Below are positions 42,886 to 51,059 of a stretch of 61,143 nucleotides of DNA, piece after piece. The position numbers and the translations under genes are program-made. The notes below the pieces were generated by a model, which searched no databases, was not told the DNA's origin, and was given only the letters and a program-made list of their open reading frames with translations. Position 1 is the stretch's first letter; each line of letters begins with the position of its first letter. The stretch is from assembly GCA_025934375.1 (NCBI GenBank), contig JAICYD010000028.1:1-61143 (forward strand). Direction: 5' to 3'. Source of the DNA: Streptosporangiaceae bacterium (GTDB lineage: Bacteria; Actinomycetota; Actinomycetes; Streptosporangiales; Streptosporangiaceae).

Positions 42886-43035
42886 ATGGGCATGAACGGG
42901 CCGATCGAGCTGGATGCACCGCCGCTGGACGTTCCAGAGGGCTGCGTGGTGTGGGCCGATGACGACGGGCGAACCTGGATGGAAACCGACGAGTCAGGTA
43001 GCCCCTGCTCATGGCCAGTTGAGTACGGCGCTTAG
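42886..43035 (+). CDS. Small acidic ORF (49 aa), unknown
   Basis: ATG 42886 begins 5 nt after the resolvase stop; a second ATG lies two codons later. The product is acidic (MGMNGPIELDAPPLDVPEG, then VVWADDDGRTWMETDESG) and ends in CSWPVEYGA before TAG 43033-43035. The Trp-containing, acidic composition is unusual for shadow frames, and a terminator follows 10 bp later, so it is likely the last gene of the resolvase transcript. It could be a recombination directionality factor or a cargo protein; nothing in the sequence decides this. Confidence 0.55.
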   Translation: MGMNGPIELDAPPLDVPEGCVVWADDDGRTWMETDESGSPCSWPVEYGA

Positions 43036-43045
43036 CTTCCCAGGC

Positions 43046-43084
43046 ACGCGCCCGGTTGTCACGGACGGTAGCCGGGCGCGTTTT
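43046..43084 (+). terminator. Intrinsic terminator of the resolvase transcript
   Basis: A perfect 10-bp stem, ACGCGCCCGG (43046-43055) with CCGGGCGCGT (43072-43081), runs into TTTT at 43081-43084. Confidence 0.9.
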
Positions 43085-43130
43085 CCAGGCAATCACGCTA
43101 GGTTATGTTATCTCTCACTTACTGTCACTG

Positions 43131-43150
43131 ATTCGATAACGCGATCGAAT
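43131..43150. promoter_or_regulatory. Inverted repeat in the centre of the cassette
   Basis: ATTCGAT (43131-43137) and ATCGAAT (43144-43150) are perfect arms around AACGCG, inside an AT-richer 160-bp spacer (43085-43243). It could be a recombinase site, crossover region or operator. Confidence 0.4.
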
Positions 43151-43243
43151 GACACCCCCATCATTAACGAAGCTCGAAAACACTCCGCTACCTCCTGGTT
43201 ACTCGGGCGCGTGATGCCCGGCGAGGCCCGGACAGTGGCAGCG

Positions 43244-44824
43244 CTAGGCCGCACTAGCGCGGGTGAGCAAATCGCCCAGGTTCCCGAAGCGGATCACCGC
43301 TTTCAAGTCGTCATCATCGATCACTGTCATGGTCCGCTGGCCTGCCGGGCGGGACACGAAGTCCAGTTCAGGCATGCTGTCCCGGCTGGCGTCCGCGCGG
43401 ATGCCCGCGCTCCGCATGAACTCGTTGCGCTGCACGGTGTCCAGTGACTCCCAGTGCGCGCGGAACTTCTTGCCCGTCCTCACCGGCTCGATGCGGGCGG
43501 CGATCGGCTCAAGTGCCCCAAGGCGGGCTATCTCGGCCTTGGCGCGCTCAAGGGTCTCAGCCTCCTTGCCCACGTCCTTACCCGTGGCCTGCCCGATCGC
43601 GACGACGCTGGACAGGTGCCCGATCTGCTCGCCAATCCGGGCGATCTCCTCGGAGTAGTCGCGTCCGGGGATGAGCCTCTTCTCCGTAAGCTCGCGGTCT
43701 CCTGCGAAGTCAAGCAGTGCGCCGTACACGGCTTCTTCCAGCTTCTCGGCGTTCAGGCGCTTTGCGCTGCACCGTCCGTCCCGGCGATGCGATGAGTGGC
43801 AATGGTAGTAGCGGTATGCGTACATCACCGGCTCGCCCTTGCGGTCAGACGGGTAACTCGTGCGGTTGGTGGTCGTGCTGTGCATCGGAGCGCCGCAGGT
43901 GCAGAACACGACCTGTAGCAGTGGTGATGTATTGACCTTGACCGGCACGGTATTGAGCGCCAGCCGGGCCTGTATCGCCTCGTAGACCTCACGTGCCTTG
44001 CTGGCGTCACTGGAGAGGATCGGATCGGCCCGGTAGACGATGAACCCGTCAGCGTCCCGGAGGGGTGTGCCGTTCGTGTCCACGACCGCGCCCAGGATGG
44101 CCGGGGACTGGAGGATCATGCGGACCACGGTCGCGGACCAGGGGGTGCCCGTGAGGGGCTTGCCGTTGCGCTTGCGGATGACGTTCTTAGGCGATGGCAC
44201 GCCCGACTCCTGTAGCCACCGGGCGATAGCGCCGAGCGCCTCCCCTTTGAGGAACCGCTCTGCCATCTCCACGACCAGCGGCGCGTACTCGGGATCGGGC
44301 GCGTAGCCCCAGTTCTTGGCGAGCTTCACGGGCATGTACCCGAACGAGACCATGCCGCCCGTGTACTTCCCGTCCCGCACCAGCTTGTCGTGAGCGTCCT
44401 TGACGCGCGCCCCGATGACCTCGCGCTCGTACTGGGCGAAGCTCATCAGCATGTGCGCCATGACCTTCCCCTCGGGCTTGGTCAGGTCCATCATCGGGTC
44501 CAGGATGATCAGGCTCTTGCCGTGCGCCTCAAGCCAGCTCAGCAGCGCCGTGAAGTCGAAGAGCGACCGGGACACGCGATCCAGCTTCGCCGCGCACAAT
44601 GCGTCCCACGAGTCCAGCCGGTCATCCCTCAGCCACCGGCCCAGGCCCGGACGGTCGAACGGCGACACCGCGCCGGATACGTCCAGGTCGTAATCGGCCT
44701 CCGTGATCTGGACTAGCTCGTGGTCCCCCAGCGCGGCGTACTGCGTGATCTTCTCTAGCTGGCGCTCGGGGGACGTGGTGTTCTCAGTGACCAGGGACAA
44801 CCGGATGACAGGAAGCAGGCGCAT
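43244..44824 (-). CDS. Large serine recombinase (phage/ICE integrase type)
   Basis: The 526-aa protein has the N-terminal catalytic domain (VIRLSLVTENTTSPERQ, S10 nucleophile; KLDRVSRSLFDF with active-site Arg; FAQYEREVIGARVKD), the recombinase domain (about 150-290), a zinc-ribbon with C308, C310, C342 and C352, and a coiled coil (about 395-445), matching phiC31/Bxb1-class integrases. Such proteins integrate elements at attB/attP without flanking duplication. The ATG at 44822-44824 has no clear ribosome-binding site and is abutted by a 15-bp palindrome. It faces outward to the truncated monooxygenase. Confidence 0.93.
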   Translation of the reverse strand: MRLLPVIRLSLVTENTTSPERQLEKITQYAALGDHELVQITEADYDLDVSGAVSPFDRPGLGRWLRDDRLDSWDALCAAKLDRVSRSLFDFTALLSWLEAHGKSLIILDPMMDLTKPEGKVMAHMLMSFAQYEREVIGARVKDAHDKLVRDGKYTGGMVSFGYMPVKLAKNWGYAPDPEYAPLVVEMAERFLKGEALGAIARWLQESGVPSPKNVIRKRNGKPLTGTPWSATVVRMILQSPAILGAVVDTNGTPLRDADGFIVYRADPILSSDASKAREVYEAIQARLALNTVPVKVNTSPLLQVVFCTCGAPMHSTTTNRTSYPSDRKGEPVMYAYRYYHCHSSHRRDGRCSAKRLNAEKLEEAVYGALLDFAGDRELTEKRLIPGRDYSEEIARIGEQIGHLSSVVAIGQATGKDVGKEAETLERAKAEIARLGALEPIAARIEPVRTGKKFRAHWESLDTVQRNEFMRSAGIRADASRDSMPELDFVSRPAGQRTMTVIDDDDLKAVIRFGNLGDLLTRASAA

Positions 44825-44825
44825 G

Positions 44826-44840
44826 CCGGTACGGTACCGG
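44826..44840. promoter_or_regulatory. 15-bp perfect palindrome abutting the integrase start codon
   Basis: CCGGTAC and GTACCGG flank a single G, 1 bp from the integrase ATG. The position suggests an operator blocking initiation, or part of an attachment site. Confidence 0.45.
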
Positions 44841-44874
44841 GCTGGACAGGTTTGTGTAAAGCTAAGTAAGGTTT

Positions 44875-45132
44875 CTCATAGCGCATGTCGATGACGGCCG
44901 TGCCGATCTCGATGCGGCTGGTCTTGGCGCCGATCGCCGCCAGCAGCGGGAACGGGGAGGCGAGCTGGCGGGCGAAATGATGCACGCGGAAGTACGCGCC
45001 GTCGGCTCCGAGATCTTCGGCCGCTTGCGCGAGGTCGACCGACTGCAGCAGCGCGTCGGACGCCGACCGCGTCTGCGATCCCGGCGAGTTCGACCAGTGC
45101 CCGAATGAAAGGAATCCGATGTGTTTCGTCAC
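44875..45132 (-). pseudogene. Luciferase-like (LLM class) flavin monooxygenase, N-terminal fragment
   Basis: Residues 1-86 have the family N-terminus (KHIGFLSFGHW...ALLQSVDLAQAAEDLGADGAYFRVHHFA...SPFPLLAAIGAKTSRIEIGTAVIDMRYE). The expected continuation is missing: after the Glu codon at 44875-44877 the frame runs into the integrase upstream region and ends at 44755. The GTG start at 45130-45132 overlaps the TGA of the oppF-like gene, so it was the last, coupled gene of the transporter operon. The remaining two thirds are not in the window. Confidence 0.85.
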
Positions 45133-46241
45133 GGGTGCTTGAACACGGGCGGGTGTGACCACATTCCGGGGACCTCCTGGGGGATCGCCCCCGCGGTGAG
45201 CAGGGGGAAGTGGCAGGCGGCGTGGCGGCCGGGCGCTACCTCCCGCAGCGGCGGCCGCTCGGCCGCGCATAGCTCAACGGCGTACGGGCAGCGAGTGCGG
45301 AACACGCAGCCCGACAGGCCGTCCACTGGGTCGGGCACGTCCCCGGTCAGCAGGATGCGCTCGCGGGGCCGGGCCATGTCGGTCACGTTCGGCGTGGCGA
45401 TGCCGGCTTCGGCCTGGGCGGCGACCTCACTGGCGATCTCGGGCGCGGCTGAGAGCAGGGCCTCGGTGTAGGGGTGTGCGGGGCGCGCGTAGAGGCTCTC
45501 GGACTCGGCCAGCTCCATGATCTGCCCGAGGTACATCACCGCGATCCGGGTGGAGACGTGGCGCACCACCCCGAGGTCGTGCGCGATGAAGACGTAGGTG
45601 AGATTGAGCTGGTCCTGCAGGTCGGCGAACAGGTTGAGCACTTGCGCCTGGATCGAGACATCCAGGGCGGACACCGGCTCGTCGGCCACGATCACCTTCG
45701 GCTCCATGGCCAGGGCGCGCGCGATGCCGACGCGCTGGCGCTGCCCGCCGGAGAACTCGTGGGGGTAGCGGTCGGCGTGGGTGGCATCCAGGCCGACCAC
45801 GTGCAGCAGGTCGCGGACCCGGTTATCGCGGGCGCGCCGGTCGCCGTAGCCGTGCACCTCCAGCGGCTCGGCGATGATGTCGCCGACCCGGCGGCGCGGG
45901 TTGAGCGAGGCGTACGGGTCTTGGAAGACGAGCTGGAGCTCCTTGCGGACCGGGCGCAGCTGACGGCGGGACAGCCTGCTGATGTCGCGGCCGCCGAAGG
46001 TCACCGTGCCGGAGGTGATGTCGGTAAGGCGCACCAGGCACCGGGCCAGGGTGGACTTGCCGCAGCCGGACTCACCGACGATGCCCAGCGTCTCGCCGGC
46101 CCGCACCTCCAGCGAAACGCCGTCGACCGCGTGCAGCGCGACGCCGCCGCCCAGCCCGCGCCGGTTCAGCTGGAAGGTCTTGATGAGGTTCTGCGCGGAG
46201 AGCACGACCTCGGGCACTACCGCGCCCCTCCATTCGCTCAC
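45129..46241 (-). CDS. Oligopeptide/dipeptide ABC transporter ATP-binding protein (OppF/DppF-like)
   Basis: The 370-aa ATPase has Walker [10 protein letters not shown] (about 57-65), signature [15 protein letters not shown], Walker [13 protein letters not shown] and the C-terminal oligo_HPY region with [14 protein letters not shown], whose cysteines may bind an Fe-S cluster, as in OppD/F proteins. A GTG start overlaps the oppD stop. Partner of the OppD-like ATPase in peptide import. Its TGA overlaps the start of the monooxygenase fragment. Confidence 0.93.
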   Translation of the reverse strand: MSEWRGAVVPEVVLSAQNLIKTFQLNRRGLGGGVALHAVDGVSLEVRAGETLGIVGESGCGKSTLARCLVRLTDITSGTVTFGGRDISRLSRRQLRPVRKELQLVFQDPYASLNPRRRVGDIIAEPLEVHGYGDRRARDNRVRDLLHVVGLDATHADRYPHEFSGGQRQRVGIARALAMEPKVIVADEPVSALDVSIQAQVLNLFADLQDQLNLTYVFIAHDLGVVRHVSTRIAVMYLGQIMELAESESLYARPAHPYTEALLSAAPEIASEVAAQAEAGIATPNVTDMARPRERILLTGDVPDPVDGLSGCVFRTRCPYAVELCAAERPPLREVAPGRHAACHFPLLTAGAIPQEVPGMWSHPPVFKHP

Positions 46242-47284
46242 GGGGCCGCCTCCTCCAGGTCGCTGGGCTGGCCCGGGCGGACGGCCGCTTGCTCGATCCG
46301 CAGCCGGAGCTCCTGACGGTCATCGCGGGGCAGCCAGCAGGCGTCGACATGGCCGCCGGTGCCCTCCAGGGGAGGCCGGTCCGCGCACTTGTCGTGACGC
46401 AGCCGGCAGCGCGGGCCGAAGGCGCAGCCCTCGGCGATCGCGAATGGCGATGGCGGTGATCCGGGGATCGTCGGGAGCCGGCGGACCCGCCCGCCCCGGG
46501 TATTGGGCACCGAGGACATCAGCCCCCAGGTGTAGGGGTGCTGCGGCCGGTGGAAGACGGCGTTCTTGGGGCCCTGCTCGGCGGCCCGGCCGGCGTACAT
46601 CACCAGCACCTTGTCGGCGATCTCGGAGACGACGCCCATGTCGTGGGTGATCAAGATGACCGATGAGCCGTGGGCTGCTTGCAGCTGACGCAGCAGATCG
46701 AGGATCTGCGCCTGGGTGGTGACATCCAAGGCGGTGGTGGGCTCATCGGCGATCAGCAGCGCGGGATTGCAGGACAGGGCCATCGCGATCATCACCCGCT
46801 GTCGCATCCCGCCGGAGAACTCATGCGGATACTGGTGCAGGCGGCGCGCCGGGTCGGGGATGCCCACCTCGCCAAGCAGGCCGACCGCCCGCTCGAGCGC
46901 GGCCTTCTTCGTCACCTTCTCGTGCGCCCGGATCTGCTCGGCGATCTGCCAGCCGACCGTGTAGACCGGGGTCAGCGACGTCATCGGGTCCTGGAAGATC
47001 ATCGCGATCTCACGGCCGCGCAGGCTGCGCATCTCCGCCTCGGGCAGGGCCAGCAGGTCTTGCCCGCGGAAGGACGCCTGGCCGGTCACGGACGCGTTGG
47101 GATCGCGGATGAGCCGCATGAGCGACATCATCGAGACGCTCTTGCCGGAGCCGGACTCGCCGACGATGCCGAGCACCTCGCCCTCTTCCACGGTGAAGGA
47201 CAGGCCGTCGACCGCGGTGACGGTACCCCGCCGGGTGCGGAAGCGGACGGTCAGGTCGCGGACGTCGAGAAAAGGCTCAGGCAC
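46238..47284 (-). CDS. Oligopeptide/dipeptide ABC transporter ATP-binding protein (OppD/DppD-like)
   Basis: The 348-aa ATPase has Walker A GESGSGKSV (about 40-48), MIFQDPMTSLTPVYTVG, signature FSGGMRQRVMIAMAL, Walker B LLIADEPTTALDVT and a C-terminal oligo_HPY region with CAFGPRC. Its start overlaps the permease gene end by 8 bp and its end overlaps the next ATPase by 4 bp, so the four transporter genes are translationally coupled. Confidence 0.93.
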   Translation of the reverse strand: MPEPFLDVRDLTVRFRTRRGTVTAVDGLSFTVEEGEVLGIVGESGSGKSVSMMSLMRLIRDPNASVTGQASFRGQDLLALPEAEMRSLRGREIAMIFQDPMTSLTPVYTVGWQIAEQIRAHEKVTKKAALERAVGLLGEVGIPDPARRLHQYPHEFSGGMRQRVMIAMALSCNPALLIADEPTTALDVTTQAQILDLLRQLQAAHGSSVILITHDMGVVSEIADKVLVMYAGRAAEQGPKNAVFHRPQHPYTWGLMSSVPNTRGGRVRRLPTIPGSPPSPFAIAEGCAFGPRCRLRHDKCADRPPLEGTGGHVDACWLPRDDRQELRLRIEQAAVRPGQPSDLEEAAP

Positions 47285-48245
47285 GGCGCACCCTGGGGTC
47301 GATGGCGGCGTAGACGACGTCGACGACCGCGTTGGCGAGCACGATGAAGAACGCCGCGTACAGCACGCTGGCGATGATCACCGGGAGGTCGAGGTTCTGC
47401 AGGGAGTTGTAAGTGAGCAGGCCGAGGCCGGGCAGGCCGAAGACCACCTCGTTGAGCAGCGCGGCGCCGCCGATGAGGGCGCCGAAGTCCAGCCCGAACA
47501 GCGACACGATGGGGATGAGGGAGCAGCGCAGGGCATGGGCGATGAGGACGCGGCGCTCGGACAGGCCCTTGGCCCGGGCGGTGCGCACGTAGTCCTCGTT
47601 GAGTGCCTCCAATAGCTCGCCGCGCAGCACCCGGGCGTAGATGCCGGCGTACAGGACCGCCAGCGTCAGCCACGGGAACAGCAGGTGCAGCGCCCACTGC
47701 ACTGGGTTGGCGGTCAGGCTGACATAGCCGAGGGGCGGCACCCAGGAGAACACGCCGGAATGCAGCTTGTCCTGGGTTATGAGGTTGACCACCTCGCCCA
47801 GCCAGTAGACGGGCACCGACACCCCGACCACGCCGACGATCATCAGCACCGGGTCGGCGATCGTCCCGCGGGTGGCCGCCGAGACGGTGCCAATGAGGAT
47901 GCCGAACACCATCCAGATCACCGCGGCCCCGATCACCAGGGACAGCGTGACCGGCGCGGCGTGCAGGATCTGGGGGATGACGGCGGCGCCGCGATTCACG
48001 TACGACGTGAGGTCGTGCTTGATGAGCAGGTGATCCATCATCAGCACATAGCGGACCGGCAGCGGCCGGTCCAGGCCGAACTCGTGGCGCACCTGGGCCA
48101 GGGTGGCCGGATCGGCGTTGCGCCCGGCGATCCGGGCGGCCGGGTCGACGCCCGGGGTGGCGAAGAAGATGAGGAACGTCACGACGCTGATCGCGAAGAG
48201 CACCAAGACGGTAGACAGCAGTCGCCGCAGCGCGAAGCGGGTCAT
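47277..48245 (-). CDS. Peptide ABC transporter permease (OppB/DppB-like)
   Basis: The 322-aa protein has an N-terminal helix (RRLLSTVLVLFAISVVTFLIFF), the BPD_transp_1 domain with five further helices, and the EAA-type loop ALNEDYVRTARAKGLSERRVLIAHALR that contacts the ATPases. It starts 1 bp after the OppC-like gene ends. Gene order here is C before B, the reverse of the common order. Confidence 0.93.
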   Translation of the reverse strand: MTRFALRRLLSTVLVLFAISVVTFLIFFATPGVDPAARIAGRNADPATLAQVRHEFGLDRPLPVRYVLMMDHLLIKHDLTSYVNRGAAVIPQILHAAPVTLSLVIGAAVIWMVFGILIGTVSAATRGTIADPVLMIVGVVGVSVPVYWLGEVVNLITQDKLHSGVFSWVPPLGYVSLTANPVQWALHLLFPWLTLAVLYAGIYARVLRGELLEALNEDYVRTARAKGLSERRVLIAHALRCSLIPIVSLFGLDFGALIGGAALLNEVVFGLPGLGLLTYNSLQNLDLPVIIASVLYAAFFIVLANAVVDVVYAAIDPRVRRA

Positions 48246-49274
48246 TTACGCCGCCCCCCGCAGGCGGGCCTTCGGGTCGAGCGCGCTGCGGACGCTGTCG
48301 CCGAGGAGGTTCAGCGTCACGGCGGTGATGACAACCATGAGCCCGGGCGCGATGGCGACCGTCGGCCGGGTGTAAAGGAGGCCGAGGCCGTCGTTGATGA
48401 TCGTGCCCCAGCTGGCGGCCGGCGGCTGCACGCCGACGGACAGGAACGACAGAGCCGCCTCGGTGAGCATGTTGATCGCGGCCATCAGCGGCAGGAAGAC
48501 GAGCACCATGGGCGCGATATTCGGCAGGACATCGCGGCGCAGGATCCGGACGTCGGAGCCGCCGATGCCGATCGAGGCCTGGATGAACTCCCGGCCGCGC
48601 AGCGCCAGCACCTGCCCGCGCACCGGGCGGGCGACGTAGGGCACGTAGACCGCGGCGATGATCAGGATGGGGAGCCAGAGGCTGCCCGCCTGGACGCTGA
48701 GCGGCCCGAGCCGCAGCCCGTTCGTCAGCAGCACCACCGACAGCGAGATGGCGAGCAGGTAGACCGGGAAGGCCCAGATCACGTCGAAGAACCAGTTCAA
48801 GATGGTGTCGACCACGCCGCCGAAGTACCCGGCGATCACGCCGAGCAGCGCGGCCGCGACACAGCAGATGAGCGCCGAGCTGAGCCCGATCAGCAGGCTG
48901 TTGCGGCCCCCGTACAGCAGCCGCGCCATCACGTCCCGGCCCTGGCTGTCGGCGCCCAGGAAGTAGTGGTGGACGTCCCCGGTCGGGCCAATCGGGGTGA
49001 CGCCGAGGCCGAGGCCGGAGGTGGTGGGCGCCAGGACGGGGACCGTCTTGCCGTTCACCACGGTCGTGCCGGACACGTTGGACTGGAACGGGTCGGTGTG
49101 CGCGATGTAGTGCGCGTAGACCGGTGCCAGCAGGCAGACCACGACGATGAGCATGAGGATGGCGAACGAGGCGATCGCGGTCCGGTCCCGGGCCAGATCG
49201 GCTAGCGCCGTCCGCCATGGTCCCCGGGCGGGGGCCAGGGCGGACGGCGTTGTGACCGTCGAGGTCGCGGTCAC
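48246..49274 (-). CDS. Peptide ABC transporter permease (OppC/DppC-like)
   Basis: The 342-aa protein has an OppC_N helix (about 28-52), a loop with HYFLGADSQGRDVMARLLYGGRNSLLIG, which is diagnostic of DppC/OppC, and the EAA loop ALRGREFIQASIGIGGSDVRILRRDVLPN. A GTG start overlaps the stop of the binding-protein gene (GTGA). It forms the membrane channel with the OppB-like protein. Confidence 0.93.
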   Translation of the reverse strand: MTATSTVTTPSALAPARGPWRTALADLARDRTAIASFAILMLIVVVCLLAPVYAHYIAHTDPFQSNVSGTTVVNGKTVPVLAPTTSGLGLGVTPIGPTGDVHHYFLGADSQGRDVMARLLYGGRNSLLIGLSSALICCVAAALLGVIAGYFGGVVDTILNWFFDVIWAFPVYLLAISLSVVLLTNGLRLGPLSVQAGSLWLPILIIAAVYVPYVARPVRGQVLALRGREFIQASIGIGGSDVRILRRDVLPNIAPMVLVFLPLMAAINMLTEAALSFLSVGVQPPAASWGTIINDGLGLLYTRPTVAIAPGLMVVITAVTLNLLGDSVRSALDPKARLRGAA

Positions 49275-51013
49275 TTGACCCAGAGCTGGTCAACCAGCAT
49301 GTAGAACTGCTTGCTGAACTCGTAGTGCTTGATCCGGCTGGACGTGAAGTCGATCAGCTTGGGGGTGAAGAGCGGCGCGGTGGGCGCCTGCGCCATGACG
49401 GCCTTGTCGACCTGGCCCCACATCGTGTTGGCCTGCGTCATGCTCGTCTGCTCGGACGTGAGCGCGGCGTCCATCTGGGTGTCGATGGGCTTGTCGCAGA
49501 AGCCGGAGATGTTGATGCTGGTGTCGCTGCCCGGGTGGAACGAGGCGCACGACAGCAGCACGTGCAGGAAGTCCGAGGCGGCCGGGTAGTCCTGGTACCA
49601 CGACGAGATCGAGATCTGGACCTTGTTCTTGGTGTTCTGGATGTAGGTGAACTGGATGTTCGGCGAGATCGGCTTGAGCACCGCCTTGTAGCCGATCTGG
49701 TTCAGCACGCTTTGCAGGTACTCGCCGAGTTGCTTGTTGACGTCGTCGGACTGGACCACGACGCCGACGGTCTGGCCCGCGGTGCCGGACTCCTGGACCA
49801 GTTGCTTGGCCTTGGCGAGGTCGGGGGCGGTCCAGGTGGCGCCGCCGCCGGCCGTGTAATCGCAGAAGTCGACGTGCCCGGGGAAGTCGGGCGGCAGGAA
49901 GGTGCAGGCCGGCGCGGCGAGGTTGGTGCCGCCGTAGATCTTGACCATCGCGGAGCGGTCGATCGCCCAGTTGACAGCCTGGCGGGCCTTGGGGTTGTTG
50001 AACGGCGCGATGTTGACGTTCATGGGGGCGTAGAACATCGCGGTCAGCGTGTTGACGTGCGCCTGGCTCTCGTACTTGGTGCCGATCTCGCCGAGCCGGT
50101 CGGCGGGCAGCGGGTCGTAGACCCAGTCCGCCTGCCCGTTCTCGACCGCGGTCACCTCATCCTCGACGGTGAGGCCGAAGGTCTGGATGATCTCGTCCGG
50201 GTAGCCCTGCGGCTCGGCCGCGACCGACCACACCTTGAAGTACGGGTTGCGCTTCATCGTGAGCTGGCGGTTGGGGTCGTCGGAGGCGAAGTAGTAGGCG
50301 CCGGTCCCGGGGATCGGCGTGGTGCCCATGTCCTTGCCCGGGGTGTCGGCGGGCAGGATCGACGCGTGCGGCACGGCGAGCTTGTACGGGAACTCCGGGT
50401 CCGCCGCGGTCAGGTGGATGGTGACCGTGTTGGCGGCGTCGTCGGCGACGATCCCCTTGGACAGGTCGCAGGTGGCCGGCTTGGCCAGGCACGCGGTGGC
50501 CCCGACGATGCCGACGTAGAAGGTGCCGGCGGTCGGGCTGGAGACCTTGAAGATGCGCTCGAACGACGCGACGACGTCCTTCGTGGTGACCGGCTGGCCG
50601 TTGGAGAACTTGATCCCCGAGTGCAGCTGGAAGGTGTAGGTCTTGCCTCCGTCGCTGACGGTCGGCATCGCGGTGGCCAGGTCGGGGACGACGGTGAAGC
50701 TGGCGTCGCCGGCCGTCTTCGTGAACGCGAGCAGGCCGTCGTAGCTGGCCTGGTAGAGCTGCCAGTACTGCAGGGTGTAGTTGACCTGGGGGTCGAGCGA
50801 GCCTGCGGCGGCGTTGGCGACCAGGTGCAGCGTGCCGCCGGCGTGGGCGGGGTCGTAGCCGGCGGGGGCGGATGATCCCGACGAACTCGACTGGCCGCCG
50901 CCCGGCGCGGAGGAGGAGCCGCCGCTGGCGGTGCTGCCTCCGCTGCCGCAGGCGGCGGTCGCGGACAGGAGGGCGACGCTGGCGAGCGCCGCCGCGATTG
51001 TGTAGTGCTTCAT
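49271..51013 (-). CDS. Peptide ABC transporter solute-binding lipoprotein (family 5)
   Basis: The 580-aa protein has a lipoprotein signal (MKHYTIAAALASVALLSATAAC), a Gly/Ser linker, and an SBP_bac_5 domain (about 60-575) with KTYTFQLHSGIKFSNGQPVTTKDVVASFERI and FNNPKARQAVNWAIDRSAM. It is tethered outside the membrane and delivers ligand to the permeases. ATG 51013 follows CCGGAGAG; the frame further upstream is antisense to nothing useful and overlaps the peptidase gene. Confidence 0.92.
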   Translation of the reverse strand: MKHYTIAAALASVALLSATAACGSGGSTASGGSSSAPGGGQSSSSGSSAPAGYDPAHAGGTLHLVANAAAGSLDPQVNYTLQYWQLYQASYDGLLAFTKTAGDASFTVVPDLATAMPTVSDGGKTYTFQLHSGIKFSNGQPVTTKDVVASFERIFKVSSPTAGTFYVGIVGATACLAKPATCDLSKGIVADDAANTVTIHLTAADPEFPYKLAVPHASILPADTPGKDMGTTPIPGTGAYYFASDDPNRQLTMKRNPYFKVWSVAAEPQGYPDEIIQTFGLTVEDEVTAVENGQADWVYDPLPADRLGEIGTKYESQAHVNTLTAMFYAPMNVNIAPFNNPKARQAVNWAIDRSAMVKIYGGTNLAAPACTFLPPDFPGHVDFCDYTAGGGATWTAPDLAKAKQLVQESGTAGQTVGVVVQSDDVNKQLGEYLQSVLNQIGYKAVLKPISPNIQFTYIQNTKNKVQISISSWYQDYPAASDFLHVLLSCASFHPGSDTSINISGFCDKPIDTQMDAALTSEQTSMTQANTMWGQVDKAVMAQAPTAPLFTPKLIDFTSSRIKHYEFSKQFYMLVDQLWVK

Positions 51014-51059
51014 GATCTCTCCGGTCAGGAGTTGGGCGGACGGTCGTGCTCGCGGACGC

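Larger units (their letters stand above)
42250..44874. mobile_element. Serine-recombinase cassette between two truncated host genes
   Basis: The segment holds a small resolvase/invertase (plus), a 49-codon ORF (plus), a terminator, and a large serine recombinase (minus). Its left edge interrupts a nucleotidyltransferase gene and its right edge interrupts a luciferase-like monooxygenase gene. Third codon positions use more A and T than the flanks. Because the two edges lie in different genes, a simple insertion is not enough; deletion of the intervening host DNA, or of most of a larger element, is implied. No flanking direct repeat was found by eye. Edges are approximate. Confidence 0.6.

Noticed and set aside
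41754..45132. Complete prophage or integrative element
   Set aside because: No structural, replication or transfer genes lie between the edges; only recombinases and one tiny ORF are present.
47251..49293. 680-codon minus-strand ORF over the permease genes
   Set aside because: Arg/Pro/His-rich shadow in another frame; the OppB and OppC frames carry the family motifs.
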